DNA of 52,310 nt from Anaerosacchariphilus hominis (GTDB lineage: Bacteria; Bacillota; Clostridia; Lachnospirales; Lachnospiraceae). The first letter of the stretch is position 1. Each line of letters begins with the position of its first letter. The notes below the pieces were generated by a model. It did no database searches, was not told the origin of the DNA, and saw only the letters and a program-made list of their open reading frames with translations. A program made the translations under genes and the position numbers. Of this stretch, positions 9,591 through 17,065 are shown one piece after another. Location of the stretch: assembly GCF_014290175.1 (NCBI RefSeq), contig NZ_JACOOR010000012.1, forward strand, positions 1 to 52,310, in the 5' to 3' direction.

Positions 9591-10142
9591 ATGGAGAAAA
9601 CGACTATGAGTGTACAGGAATTATCTGCACAGATGGGAATCAGCCTGCCAAAGGCATATGAACTTGTAAAGGCATCGGGATTTCCAACAATACGAATCGG
9701 AGCAAGAATTCTGATTCCGATTGAAGCCTATATTGAGGACAGAAATGCACCGAAAGTGGAGAAGTCCATAGATGGATATAGCAGATTCCTATTTTATGAT
9801 GATAATGGAATGCCACTTGTGGCAATGCACTGGCAGCATCGATTCAATCATATGGTCGGCAGATACAATGATATCTACCGAGTACAGATGCCAAACATCA
9901 CGCCTCATGTATGCCGACACACCTATTGCAGCAATATGGCAAAATCGGGAATGAATCCCAAGACACTACAGTACCTCATGGGGCATTCGGATATATCAGT
10001 CACAATGAATGTGTACACGCATATCGGATTTGATGATGCCAAGGAAGAACTGAAACGAATGGAAGAGTTTAGGAAGGCACAGGCGGAGGTTGAACAGAAG
10101 AAAGAGAAACCAATGTCGCAGAAAAGGTTCAAGGCAATTTAA
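9591..10142 (+). pseudogene. Excisionase fused to C-terminal half of a Tn916-type integrase
   Basis: A continuous 183-codon frame. Residues 1-52 are an excisionase-like winged helix (MSVQELSAQMGISLPKAYEL then IPIEAYIEDRNA). From about residue 63 the sequence is the end of a tyrosine integrase of the Tn916/Tn1549 kind, with PHVCRHTYCSNMAKSGMNPK (box II HxxR), LMGHSDISVT and the nucleophile in NVYTH. The arm-binding domain and box I arginine are missing. This reads as an internal deletion that joined adjacent xis and int genes in frame. It cannot be a working integrase. The start at 9591 follows GGAAGGAG. Confidence 0.75.
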
Positions 10143-10186
10143 TATGGAAAAGGGATGATGCTCCGGCTAGACGAGGCACTTTTTGA

Positions 10187-10215
10187 TTGTGGAAATAGGT
10201 GATTAGTGGTATAAT
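10187..10215 (+). promoter_or_regulatory. Promoter downstream of the xis-int remnant
   Basis: TTGTGG (10187-10192), a 17-nt spacer and a perfect TATAAT (10210-10215). It would transcribe the short peptide ORF and the tRNA-like remnant. Read-through past the hairpin at 10538 would reach the nuclease-helicase gene. Confidence 0.6.
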
Positions 10216-10396
10216 ATAAATATATTTTTTGCCTATATGGAGCATTGTAATTGGAGTATTAGCAACAGCAGTAACGATGTCACTTTCCGTAAAAAGTGGT
10301 TCAAATTTGTATGAAAGTAAAACGAAAAAATGCAAGAAACAGAGCTACGAAAAAAACAGTAAGAGATTATTTGTTAGATGGAAAGGGGTAAGTAAA

Positions 10397-10468
10397 ATGA
10401 CAATTGTATTTGCAACATTCATGGTGAGTATTGGTATTCTTGGGCGTGACTCGGTGGTGTGTGGTTAA
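10397..10468 (+). CDS. Possible holin-like hydrophobic peptide, truncated
   Basis: MTIVFATFMVSIGILG followed by RDSVVCG, preceded by AAAGGGG eight bases before the ATG. The hydrophobic start recalls the very short membrane toxins or holin-like peptides of Firmicutes. The tail runs into the tRNA-like remnant, suggesting the original 3' end was replaced. Confidence 0.22.
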   Translation: MTIVFATFMVSIGILGRDSVVCG

Positions 10469-10533
10469 TATAAAGATAAGAATGCGTTGAAAATAGGAAG
10501 GAGTACCTTTGGGTTCGAATCCCAACACGCTCA
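10442..10533 (+). other. tRNA-like remnant (T-arm and acceptor stem)
   Basis: A clean T-arm (TTGGG-TTCGAAT-CCCAA, 10509-10525) is followed directly by CACGCTC and discriminator A (10526-10533). GGGCGTG at 10442-10448 can pair with CACGCTC over seven positions with one wobble, and is followed by ACTCGGTGGT, which resembles a D-arm start. No anticodon arm can be folded in the 60 nt between. It is most likely a recombined tRNA 3' end carried by an element. Confidence 0.45.
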
Positions 10534-10537
10534 TTCG

Positions 10538-10568
10538 ATAACCTACTTTTCACAAGTGGGTTATTTTC
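10538..10568 (+). terminator. Hairpin after the tRNA-like remnant
   Basis: ATAACCTACTT (10538-10548) pairs with AAGTGGGTTAT (10554-10564) with one wobble, followed by TTTTC. It is the kind of terminator expected right after a tRNA gene. Confidence 0.6.
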
Positions 10569-10611
10569 AATTCTATGTAGATAAGATGTTTTAATGGAGA
10601 TTTAAGTACAA

Positions 10612-12108
10612 ATGCGAGCAGTCAATTTATACACTCTTACTAGAAAAATAGATGATGAGATTTATGCAATGTACGAAAGTGCTTTGTCAGATAGAGAAGA
10701 ACCAATAAGGATAAGAATTGAAGAAATTAACCAGATAGCTGGGCTTGTAAATAACTTTATCTTTCATAGAGCAACGGCGGAATGTTTTGATAATTGGTTT
10801 TATTCATTTTCAATACCTCATATTGGAAAGGAATTTGATTTGCTTAAAATTGGAACTAACAAAATTGCTGTAAATATTGAATTAAAAAGTCAAGAAGTAC
10901 CTGCAGAAAAGATTGAATATCAATTATTGCAGAACAGATATTATTTATCCCATATTGCCGATAATATATATAGTTTTTCTTTGGTTGCAGGAGCGGATGG
11001 TAATAGCAAATTGTATGTATTAGATGGGAAACTTAAGGCAACTACATTTCAAGATATTCTTAACAAAATATGTGAGGTGCAGAATCCTATAAATGATAAA
11101 TTGGAAGATTATTTCAAGCCGAGAGATTATCTGGTATCTCCGTTAAATACTCCTAAGAAATTTATTCACGGAACATATTTTTTGAATGTTCAGCAGAATG
11201 AGATAAAGAGGAAGATTATTAATGGAATTAATGGAAACAATAAAATATGGGGGATACAGGGGGCAGCAGGCACAGGAAAGTCTCTTTTATTATATGATAT
11301 AGCAAAGACAGTTTCATCGGAGTTTAGAGTGTGTGTTATACATAGTGGAATTATATGTGAAGGGCATAAAATATTGAATAGTTGCTTGCAGAATGTTTCG
11401 GTAATTGAGGCTAAAGCAATAAGTGAGGAACTTATTAGTCAATATGATATTATCTGTGTTGATGAGGCACAAAGACTTTACAAGAGCAGCGTAGACATGA
11501 TTTTAACTGCATATGAAGTGGGTGTTATTAGAGGCGTAATTTTTGCGTATGATTTTGCCCAAGTATTATCGAGAACAGAATTTGCAAGGAACAATCCTAA
11601 ACGATTGAAGGAAGTAGTTGGCTTTAGAGAAGAAAAATTGTCTGATAGAATTAGAACGAACAAAGAATTGTATTCTTTTATAAGAAATTTATTAAGATTG
11701 GGAGATAAAGCAAAACAACATATAGAGTATAAGAATGTCGATATATTGTATGCCAATGATGTTGATGAAGCGGATAGACTTGTAGAAATTTATAAAGGAA
11801 AAGGCTATATCCCAATTACATTTACTCCATCGCATTATGTATCGAGTTCTATTGATCATTATTCAAGGTATATAAATTCTCATGAGGTAATAGGGCAGGA
11901 GTTTGATTATGTTTTGGTTGTGATAGATAATAATTTCAGGTATGACACGAATGGGGATTTGACAGCTAGAGAACACCCCAATCCGGAATATCTGTTTCCA
12001 AGATTGTTTTATCAAAATATATCAAGAGCAAGAGAAAAATTATGTATTGTTGTAATGAACAATCAGGAATTGTTTGGGAAACTATTATGTATAAAATGTG
12101 GTGAATAA
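10612..12108 (+). CDS. PD-(D/E)xK nuclease-SF1 helicase fusion (DUF2075-like)
   Basis: A 498-residue protein. The N-terminal part has a restriction-endonuclease-like core, KEFDLLKIG...VNIELKSQ, giving D76 and E90/K92 as likely metal ligands. The rest is a superfamily 1-type ATPase of the DUF2075/Schlafen-like group, with Walker A GAAGTGKS (217-224), Walker B IICVDEAQR (280-288) and a late SRAREKLCIVV segment resembling motif VI. It probably couples ATP-driven DNA or RNA movement to cleavage. It lies 17 bp before a small gene with which it probably forms an operon. Given the restriction system in the same island, a defence role is inferred, not shown. Confidence 0.72.
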   Translation: MRAVNLYTLTRKIDDEIYAMYESALSDREEPIRIRIEEINQIAGLVNNFIFHRATAECFDNWFYSFSIPHIGKEFDLLKIGTNKIAVNIELKSQEVPAEKIEYQLLQNRYYLSHIADNIYSFSLVAGADGNSKLYVLDGKLKATTFQDILNKICEVQNPINDKLEDYFKPRDYLVSPLNTPKKFIHGTYFLNVQQNEIKRKIINGINGNNKIWGIQGAAGTGKSLLLYDIAKTVSSEFRVCVIHSGIICEGHKILNSCLQNVSVIEAKAISEELISQYDIICVDEAQRLYKSSVDMILTAYEVGVIRGVIFAYDFAQVLSRTEFARNNPKRLKEVVGFREEKLSDRIRTNKELYSFIRNLLRLGDKAKQHIEYKNVDILYANDVDEADRLVEIYKGKGYIPITFTPSHYVSSSIDHYSRYINSHEVIGQEFDYVLVVIDNNFRYDTNGDLTAREHPNPEYLFPRLFYQNISRAREKLCIVVMNNQELFGKLLCIKCGE

Positions 12109-12125
12109 CTCGGAAAAGACAAATA

Positions 12126-12629
12126 ATGAAAAAAGTAAAAGTGTTAGAATTACAGAAATCTTTTGGAAAATATGAGATTATTACAAACGAAATATCAAGG
12201 TACAAAGGTGTGTGCGGTGTATGGGTAATGTACGATAACCATAATCATTTATTAGAGGTGGCACAGACTACGGATGTTTTTAAAGAATTGGCTTATGATT
12301 TGTCATGGCTACTGAAGAAATGTTCACATGATGGGGATTTGCAAAAAAGATATACAGCAAGAAGATTATTTGAATTCAATCAAAAATTTGATGTTCTTTC
12401 ATGCGATAAGAATAGAACGACAGCTAAATACAGAACTATTGCAGAAAACGTTGAGGAGATATTGGTATATTTGATAGTTGAGGACAGAGCTATGAGTAGA
12501 GATAAGACAGTGCGTGAAAAAATTGAATTGGAAATAGCAATAGATAATAAAGCGTTATATTGGAACGCTTTTGGTATTCAACGTAAACTGGCAAAAGATT
12601 ATTACAAAAATAAGTACGAATTGAAATAA
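12126..12629 (+). CDS. Small partner of the nuclease-helicase, possibly GIY-YIG-like
   Basis: A 167-residue protein, highly charged and rich in lysine and glutamate. The early segment YKGVCGVWVMYDN then HLLEVAQTTDVFKEL has the spacing of a degenerate GIY-YIG nuclease core (GVW... and LEVAQT replacing the usual GIY and YIG), and a later E-rich helix could supply the metal-binding glutamate. I do not recognise it with certainty. It follows the helicase gene by 17 bp on the same strand, so the two probably act together. Confidence 0.5.
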   Translation: MKKVKVLELQKSFGKYEIITNEISRYKGVCGVWVMYDNHNHLLEVAQTTDVFKELAYDLSWLLKKCSHDGDLQKRYTARRLFEFNQKFDVLSCDKNRTTAKYRTIAENVEEILVYLIVEDRAMSRDKTVREKIELEIAIDNKALYWNAFGIQRKLAKDYYKNKYELK

Positions 12630-12686
12630 TTGGTTGGATGAAAAAGACAATGCTTTCAGCGGTTGAAAAGATGGAGGAAAATCCTT

Positions 12687-12713
12687 GGTAGTAAGAATTT
12701 TCGTTTTACTACC
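12687..12713. repeat. Hairpin at the island's right end, TAGTA-type
   Basis: GGTAGTAA (12687-12694) pairs exactly with TTACTACC (12706-12713), followed by AATTTTACTACTAAC. The preceding TTGGTAGTAAGA also occurs at the left end (about 4200-4211) in the same orientation. It may serve as terminator of the two-gene operon, as a recombinase site, or both. Confidence 0.5.
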
Positions 12714-12854
12714 AATTTTACTACTAACAGCCCGCAATAACTTGCACCATCTTGCCCTATTTTGCTAAGATGTCAGCCAATACACACATTTTACAAACCC
12801 CGGAAACCCTTGCAAAGCAGGGCATTTCAGGGCAAAAAGGAGTAAATCAAAACT

Positions 12855-12885
12855 ATGATAAAAGTACTTTTCATCTGCCACGGCA
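12855..12885 (+). repeat. Right direct repeat (candidate attR) inside the phosphatase gene
   Basis: This is the 31-base partner of 3958-3988. Here it is the genuine gene start, with AAGGAG in place and the frame continuing into the phosphatase active site. Confidence 0.75.
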
Positions 12886-13325
12886 ATATCTGCCGTAGCA
12901 CCATGGCCCAATACGTCATGCAGGATCTGGTAACCCGCCACGGTCTTGCGGACCATTTCTATATAGATTCCGCCGCTACCAGCATGGAGGAGATCGGAAA
13001 CCCGGTACACCGGGGAACCAGGGCGAAGTTAAAAGAGGTGGGAATTCCCTGCGGGGACCATCGGGCGGTGCAGATGCAGCGATCTGACTATGACAAATAC
13101 GATTACATCATCGGCATGGACAACTGGAACCGCCGGAATATGATGCGGATATTGGGAAAGGATCCGGAAGGAAAGGTGTCCCTGCTTCTGGATTATACGG
13201 ATCATCCGCGGGATATCGCGGATCCCTGGTATACCGGTAATTTTGACGCGACCTACAACGACGTGAAAGAGGGGTGCGAAGCTCTGCTGGCGCATATTGG
13301 GGAAACAAAGGGAGGAAGATTATGA
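12855..13325 (+). CDS. Low-molecular-weight protein tyrosine phosphatase
   Basis: A cytoplasmic enzyme of 156 residues, the usual family size, that removes phosphate from tyrosine or arginine residues. The P-loop CHGNICRST gives nucleophile C8 and phosphate-binding R14. The DPWYTGNF segment near residue 122 carries the acid/base aspartate. AAGGAG lies 12 bases before the ATG. The first ten codons are the direct repeat that bounds the island, so integration there would have rebuilt the coding sequence and exchanged its upstream region. Its stop overlaps the start of the ferredoxin-nitroreductase gene (ATGA at 13322-13325). Confidence 0.92.
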   Translation: MIKVLFICHGNICRSTMAQYVMQDLVTRHGLADHFYIDSAATSMEEIGNPVHRGTRAKLKEVGIPCGDHRAVQMQRSDYDKYDYIIGMDNWNRRNMMRILGKDPEGKVSLLLDYTDHPRDIADPWYTGNFDATYNDVKEGCEALLAHIGETKGGRL

Positions 13326-14113
13326 TCGAGATAAAGAAGGAAGCCTGTGTGGGTTGTGGCAAATGTGTGAAGGACTGTGTGGCCCACAATATCATTCTGA
13401 AGGACGGAAAGGCGGAGCCAAAACGGGAATGCTTTCTTTGCGGCCACTGCGTGGCTGTCTGTCCGAAGGCTGCCATAGTCATTCCGGAATATGATATGGC
13501 TGAAGTGGAAGAGTATCAGAAGGATAGCTTCGCGCTGGAGCCGGAGACGCTGCTCCATGTCATTCAGTTCCGACGCAGTATCCGGGACTATCAGGACAGA
13601 AAGATTGAACCGGAGAAGATAGAAATGCTGGTGTAGGCAGGACGTTATACGGCCACGGCGAAGAATAACCAGAACTGCCATTTTATCCTGGTGCAGCAGG
13701 AACTGGAGAACCTGAAAAAGGTGGTGTGGGAGTATATCGACGAGGAGGTCAGCGTTCCGGCAGCGGAGCTGCCGAAGGAGCTGGTGCCCTTTGCCAGCTT
13801 CAATCGTCACAGGAAGGCGGATCCGAAGGATGATTTCCTGTTCCGGAACGCCCCGGCGGTGCTGTATCTCACCTCCGACTGGGATCTGGACGCGGGATTG
13901 GCAGCTCAGAATATTGAGCTGATGGCAGTGTCCCAGGGGCTGGGAGCTCTGTTTAACGGCTATCTCCAGCGGATTTCCGATAAAAATGAAAAGCTGAAGA
14001 AATGGCTGGGCATGGAGGGACAGACCATCAAAGCCTGTATGCTGCTGGGTTATCCGAATATCAGTTATGCCCGGACAGCACCGCGGCGGAAAGCACAGAC
14101 CATTCTGCGGTAA
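13322..14113 (+). pseudogene. Ferredoxin-nitroreductase fusion interrupted by an in-frame TAG
   Basis: The intact reading would be a 263-residue cytoplasmic flavoprotein. It has an N-terminal domain with two 4Fe-4S motifs (CVGCGKCVKDCV and CFLCGHCVAVCP), then a nitroreductase domain beginning FRRSIRDYQDRKIEPEKI. TAG at 13634-13636 follows EMLV, after which AGRYTATAKNNQNCHFIL continues in the same frame to TAA 14113. Related proteins have an acidic residue at this spot, so GAG to TAG is the likely change. No frameshift is needed. It is either a recent nonsense mutation or a read-through codon. It is translationally coupled to the phosphatase. Confidence 0.85.
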
Positions 14114-14134
14114 AGAGTGAATAGAAAAGGCATA

Positions 14135-14182
14135 AAAATAGCGTCACAGAATCGCGGCGAAAGGATTCTGTGACGCTATTTT
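14135..14182. terminator. Bidirectional terminator between convergent operons
   Basis: The 19-bp arms at 14135-14153 and 14164-14182 are perfectly complementary, from AAAATAGCG to CGCTATTTT, with a 10-nt loop. The A/T ends serve both the rightward nitroreductase gene and the leftward deacylase gene. Confidence 0.9.
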
Positions 14183-14223
14183 GCAGTTTTCAAAGTTTTT
14201 CCGCAGCGAGCGGAGCATGGGCT

Positions 14224-14778
14224 CTACAGTTTTACAAAAATCGCCTCATGATGTACCGCAGGCAGAAACTTCTGAAGTACATCGGCAGTCTTCATCTTAA
14301 GGCTGGAGGTATTGATGCAGGGATGACAACCGAATTCCTCCTGGGCCGTCACATCTTCATCAATGATAAGCTGGACCTGGTTTTCCAGGTCATTCATCAG
14401 CGCCATGACGGTGGCAGAGCCGGGCGTCACGTTCAGCAGCTTTTCCATGTACTCTGCCGGAGCGAAGGAGAGACGGGAGGAACCGATCTGTTTGGACAGA
14501 TCCTTGGTTTTGAATTGCTTGTCTCCGGGCATCAGCAACAGATAAAATTTGGTTTTCTGAGTGTTGCAGAGTACCAGGTTTTTGCAGATCTCGATACCCA
14601 GAAGCTGATCCACGCCCTGGCAGTCCTCGATAGTCATGGCCACTTCGTGATCCACGCGGGTGAAGGGGATCTCCAGTTTATCCAGCAGGTCATAGACAGC
14701 CATTTCTTTATCCAGACGGCCCTCGGCGCTGGCGGGACGGCCGGTGTAAATCTGCGGATCGATAAAAATGCTACTCAT
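14224..14778 (-). CDS. YbaK/ProX-type aminoacyl-tRNA deacylase
   Basis: A single-domain editing enzyme of 184 residues, predicted to remove a wrongly attached amino acid (probably alanine or cysteine from tRNA-Pro). The YbaK fold is shown by FTRVDHEVAMTIEDC, LGIEICKNLVLCN with the conserved lysine, FYLLLMPGDKQFKTKDL, and a late GCHPCINTSSLKMKTADVL. The segment VTPGSATVMALMND is the GxxxP-type loop. The start has GGAGG eight bases upstream. It ends the leftward operon. The sequence suits the ProX/PrdX-like group rather than YbaK itself. Confidence 0.85.
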   Translation of the reverse strand: MSSIFIDPQIYTGRPASAEGRLDKEMAVYDLLDKLEIPFTRVDHEVAMTIEDCQGVDQLLGIEICKNLVLCNTQKTKFYLLLMPGDKQFKTKDLSKQIGSSRLSFAPAEYMEKLLNVTPGSATVMALMNDLENQVQLIIDEDVTAQEEFGCHPCINTSSLKMKTADVLQKFLPAVHHEAIFVKL

Positions 14779-14806
14779 AATAAAATCCTCCGGTATATTT
14801 TGAAAG

Positions 14807-15685
14807 TCATTTTCGCTCCCAGCGTCCGCTGGCTCCGCAGGGAAGCGCCAGTCCGCTGGCAGTCACAGGCAGTCCCACCTCCTGGGAGTCTACCGTTCCG
14901 TTGAACTTTTTCAGCTCTGTGGCGATCATATAAGTCAGCACCGCCGGGGCAAGGCCGGTGGTGTAGGAATTCACCAGGAAGAACAGCGGGTCGTCGCTGA
15001 GAAGCTGGGCGCAGAGACGGATCAGAGGGTGAATGGCTTCCTCGATCTTCCAGATCTCGCCCTTGGGTCCTCTGCCGTAGGAGGGCGGGTCCATGATGAT
15101 GCCATCGTAATGATTTCCGCGGCGGATCTCACGCTCTACAAACTTTACACAGTCGTCCACGATCCAGCGGATAGGCGCGTCGCCCAGACCTGAGGAGCGG
15201 GCGTTTTCTTTGGCCCAGCCCACCATGCCCTTGGAGGCGTCCACATGGGTAACGGCAGCGCCGGAAGCAGCAGCAGCCAGGGTGGCTCCGCCGGTGTAGG
15301 CGAAGAGGTTCAGTACCTTGATGGGGCGTCCGGCGTTCCGGATCTTTTCCCCGAACCAGTCCCAGTTGGCAGCCTGCTCTGGGAAAAGGCCTGTGTGCTT
15401 GAAGCTGAAGGGCTTCAGATTAAAGGTCAGATTGTTTTTACCATGGCACAGGGGATACTGGATGGTCCACTGCTCCGGCAGGTCGAAGAACTCCCACTCG
15501 CCGCCGCCTTTTTTGCTGCGGTGATAGTGGCCGTTCATATGCTTCCAGCCCGGCAGCTTCCGCTCCGTGTCCCAGATAACCTGAGGATCCGGACGGACCA
15601 GCAGGTAGCTGCCCCAGCGCTCCAGCTTTTCTCCTTTCGAAGTATCCAGTATTTCATAATCAGTCCAGTTATCTGCGATCCACAT
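14807..15685 (-). CDS. Class I SAM-dependent methyltransferase (RlmI/RlmK-like)
   Basis: A 292-residue cytosolic methyltransferase, probably acting on rRNA. A PUA-like/edge-strand N-terminal part is followed by a Rossmann methylase core: KVLNLFAYTGGATLAAA is the SAM-binding loop (about residues 124-140), THVDASKGMVGWAKENA the acidic ribose-binding strand, and IIMDPPSYGRG the catalytic DPPS motif. The start overlaps the preceding exporter subunit gene by 17 bp and has AGGAG in place. Substrate is inferred from the family. Confidence 0.85.
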   Translation of the reverse strand: MWIADNWTDYEILDTSKGEKLERWGSYLLVRPDPQVIWDTERKLPGWKHMNGHYHRSKKGGGEWEFFDLPEQWTIQYPLCHGKNNLTFNLKPFSFKHTGLFPEQAANWDWFGEKIRNAGRPIKVLNLFAYTGGATLAAAASGAAVTHVDASKGMVGWAKENARSSGLGDAPIRWIVDDCVKFVEREIRRGNHYDGIIMDPPSYGRGPKGEIWKIEEAIHPLIRLCAQLLSDDPLFFLVNSYTTGLAPAVLTYMIATELKKFNGTVDSQEVGLPVTASGLALPCGASGRWERK

Positions 15686-16112
15686 GATAATCTCCTTTGT
15701 TCTTTAAAAATAAGCGGAAGATACTGTCCACTACCATGATGGACAGGGCGATCATTCCGGCTACAATCAGTGTCTGCGTAATATTATAGGAAGTCATGCC
15801 GTCGGAACGGATGACCGAGCGGGCGATCCGGAACATACCGGCTCCCGGAACTAACGGTAAGATTCCCGTGATGACAAAAATGGTAACCGGCGTCTTCAGA
15901 ATCCTCGCGAAGAGTTGTCCGCAGAGGGAGATCAGACAACCGGACAGGAAAGTGGCCATGGCCATGGAAAAATCCAGTTTCAGCAAAAACAGGTAAAGCC
16001 ACCAGCCCACAGCGCCGGTAAAGCCGGCCCAGACGATATATTTGCGCGGTACGTGTAGCAGAAAGGAAAAAGCCACGACGGAAAAGAATGCGCCCATAAC
16101 GTGCAGCAGCAT
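15669..16112 (-). CDS. ThrE-type threonine/serine exporter, small subunit (YjjB-like)
   Basis: A 147-residue membrane protein with about four hydrophobic segments. ILPLVPGAGMFRIARSVI is the signature loop of the ThrE_2/DUF3815 half (family knowledge). It is expected to pair with the larger subunit encoded 27 bp upstream to export small amino acids or dicarboxylate-like compounds. AAGGAGG lies before the ATG. Confidence 0.85.
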   Translation of the reverse strand: MLLHVMGAFFSVVAFSFLLHVPRKYIVWAGFTGAVGWWLYLFLLKLDFSMAMATFLSGCLISLCGQLFARILKTPVTIFVITGILPLVPGAGMFRIARSVIRSDGMTSYNITQTLIVAGMIALSIMVVDSIFRLFLKNKGDYHVDRR

Positions 16113-16139
16113 AAAAGCCTCCTTTTCATTCAGAAAGTT

Positions 16140-16889
16140 TTAATTCAGAATACGAAGTCCGATGACGATGCCCATGGCCACGGAAGCAGCGGTGACGAAG
16201 GCCTCCATCATCCGGGCCGTGCCGGAGATGTAATCTCCGTGGAGGGTATCAAAGACGGCATTGGTGATGGCCACGCCGGGAACCAGAGGCATGATGGCCG
16301 CCACGATAATGGAATCCAGATTCCCGATGATCGGAAGAAACTTCAGAAGGCCGCCCGCAAACAGGGAAATAACCACGGCGCTTAAGAGAATTCCGAAAAA
16401 GGACGGCAGCTTCATACGGTTGCACACATACAGGCAGATGGCCATGAAAAATCCGGCTACCGCAGCTACAAAGGCCTCCTGGAGGGTTCCTCCGTAAGTC
16501 AGGGCAAAGGCCGCGGCCACGCCTGCGTTGGCCAGCAGAAAGGCCCGGGGCGGATGAGGTTCCTTTTTCAGCCGCTTGATCTGCCGGAAGGCCTCCTGCA
16601 GTTCGATTTCCCCGCTGCAGAAGCTGCGGGAAATGGCGTTAATTTCATTGATAATACGAAGATTTGTCTCTCGGCTCTGAATTCGGCGGGCCACCGTCAT
16701 GGATTGGATGGAAGGGTCGTCCAGGGTTACCAGAAAGCCGGTGACCATCACGAAGGCCTCGGCAGTTTTCAGTCCCGACAGGGAAAGCATCCGGTGCATG
16801 GTGTCCTCTACCCGGTAGGTCTCGGCCCCATTGGCCAGCATCAGTTCTCCTGCCATAACGGCAGTATCCAGCAGAAGTTTGTAATCCAT
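16140..16889 (-). CDS. ThrE-type threonine/serine exporter, large subunit (YjjP-like)
   Basis: A 249-residue protein from the preferred ATG 16889 (MDYKLLLDTAVMAGELML), which has GAGGGA upstream. The frame is open to 16979 but that extension is arginine-rich and implausible. The cytoplasmic N-terminal domain (NGAETYRVEDTMHRM) is followed by five or more membrane segments with IMPLVPGVAITNAVFDTLHG, the signature repeated in the small subunit. First gene of the leftward operon, with a well-formed promoter at 16951-16979. Confidence 0.88.
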   Translation of the reverse strand: MDYKLLLDTAVMAGELMLANGAETYRVEDTMHRMLSLSGLKTAEAFVMVTGFLVTLDDPSIQSMTVARRIQSRETNLRIINEINAISRSFCSGEIELQEAFRQIKRLKKEPHPPRAFLLANAGVAAAFALTYGGTLQEAFVAAVAGFFMAICLYVCNRMKLPSFFGILLSAVVISLFAGGLLKFLPIIGNLDSIIVAAIMPLVPGVAITNAVFDTLHGDYISGTARMMEAFVTAASVAMGIVIGLRILN

Positions 16890-16912
16890 AAAATCGTCCC
16901 TCACAGCACAGC

Positions 16913-16929
16913 GCCGCCCGGAGGGCGGC
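16913..16929. repeat. GC-rich hairpin in the thrE-like leader
   Basis: GCCGCCC and GGGCGGC flank the trinucleotide GGA. On the leftward transcript it sits 24-40 nt before the start codon, where it might affect translation or mRNA stability. Confidence 0.45.
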
Positions 16930-16950
16930 TCTGCGCGATAGTCTATGGAT

Positions 16951-16979
16951 ATTATAACTGCGGGGGAATGCGGGGTCAA
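16951..16979 (-). promoter_or_regulatory. Promoter of the leftward ThrE-methylase-deacylase operon
   Basis: On the minus strand TTGACC (16979-16974), a 17-nt spacer and TATAAT (16956-16951), placed about 62 bp before ATG 16889. The hexamers are nearly consensus, so moderate constitutive expression is likely. Confidence 0.75.
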
Positions 16980-17065
16980 TATAAATCAGCAGGAAAAGAA
17001 GTGTCAGATGGTAGGAAAGTGGTAGGCGGAATCTCACGGTTCAGGGAAATGGCAAATAACTGCAT

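Larger units (their letters stand above)
10143..10611. other. Intergenic stretch with promoter, short peptide ORF, tRNA-like remnant and terminator
   Basis: The stretch holds a promoter (10187-10215), a 23-codon ORF (10397-10468), a T-arm/acceptor remnant (10442-10533) and a terminator hairpin (10538-10568). A longer TTG-start reading of the same frame from 10229 begins MPIWSIVIGVLATAV and is hydrophobic; I do not recognise it. Confidence 0.5.
3958..12885. mobile_element. Putative 8.9-kb integrated genomic island
   Basis: The boundaries are the direct repeats at 3958-3988 and 12855-12885. The content is AT-rich compared with the core that follows. Cargo is a restriction-modification pair, a zinc-ribbon protein, an excisionase-integrase remnant, a tRNA-like remnant and a nuclease-helicase pair. 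TAGTA/TACTA repeats lie just inside both ends. No complete integrase is present, so the island is probably immobile or mobilised in trans. An alternative reading is two unrelated insertions that share a target. Confidence 0.6.

Noticed and set aside
10442..10533. Functional tRNA gene
   Set aside because: No anticodon stem-loop can be folded between the 5' acceptor half and the T-arm, and two alternative 5' alignments conflict.
12864..13860. Several minus-strand ORFs over the phosphatase and nitroreductase
   Set aside because: They are shadows of the coding strand. The phosphatase P-loop and the two ferredoxin motifs fix the true frame.
14170..14904. A 244-codon plus-strand ORF
   Set aside because: Antisense to the YbaK-type deacylase and the methyltransferase end, both of which have clear motifs and ribosome binding sites.
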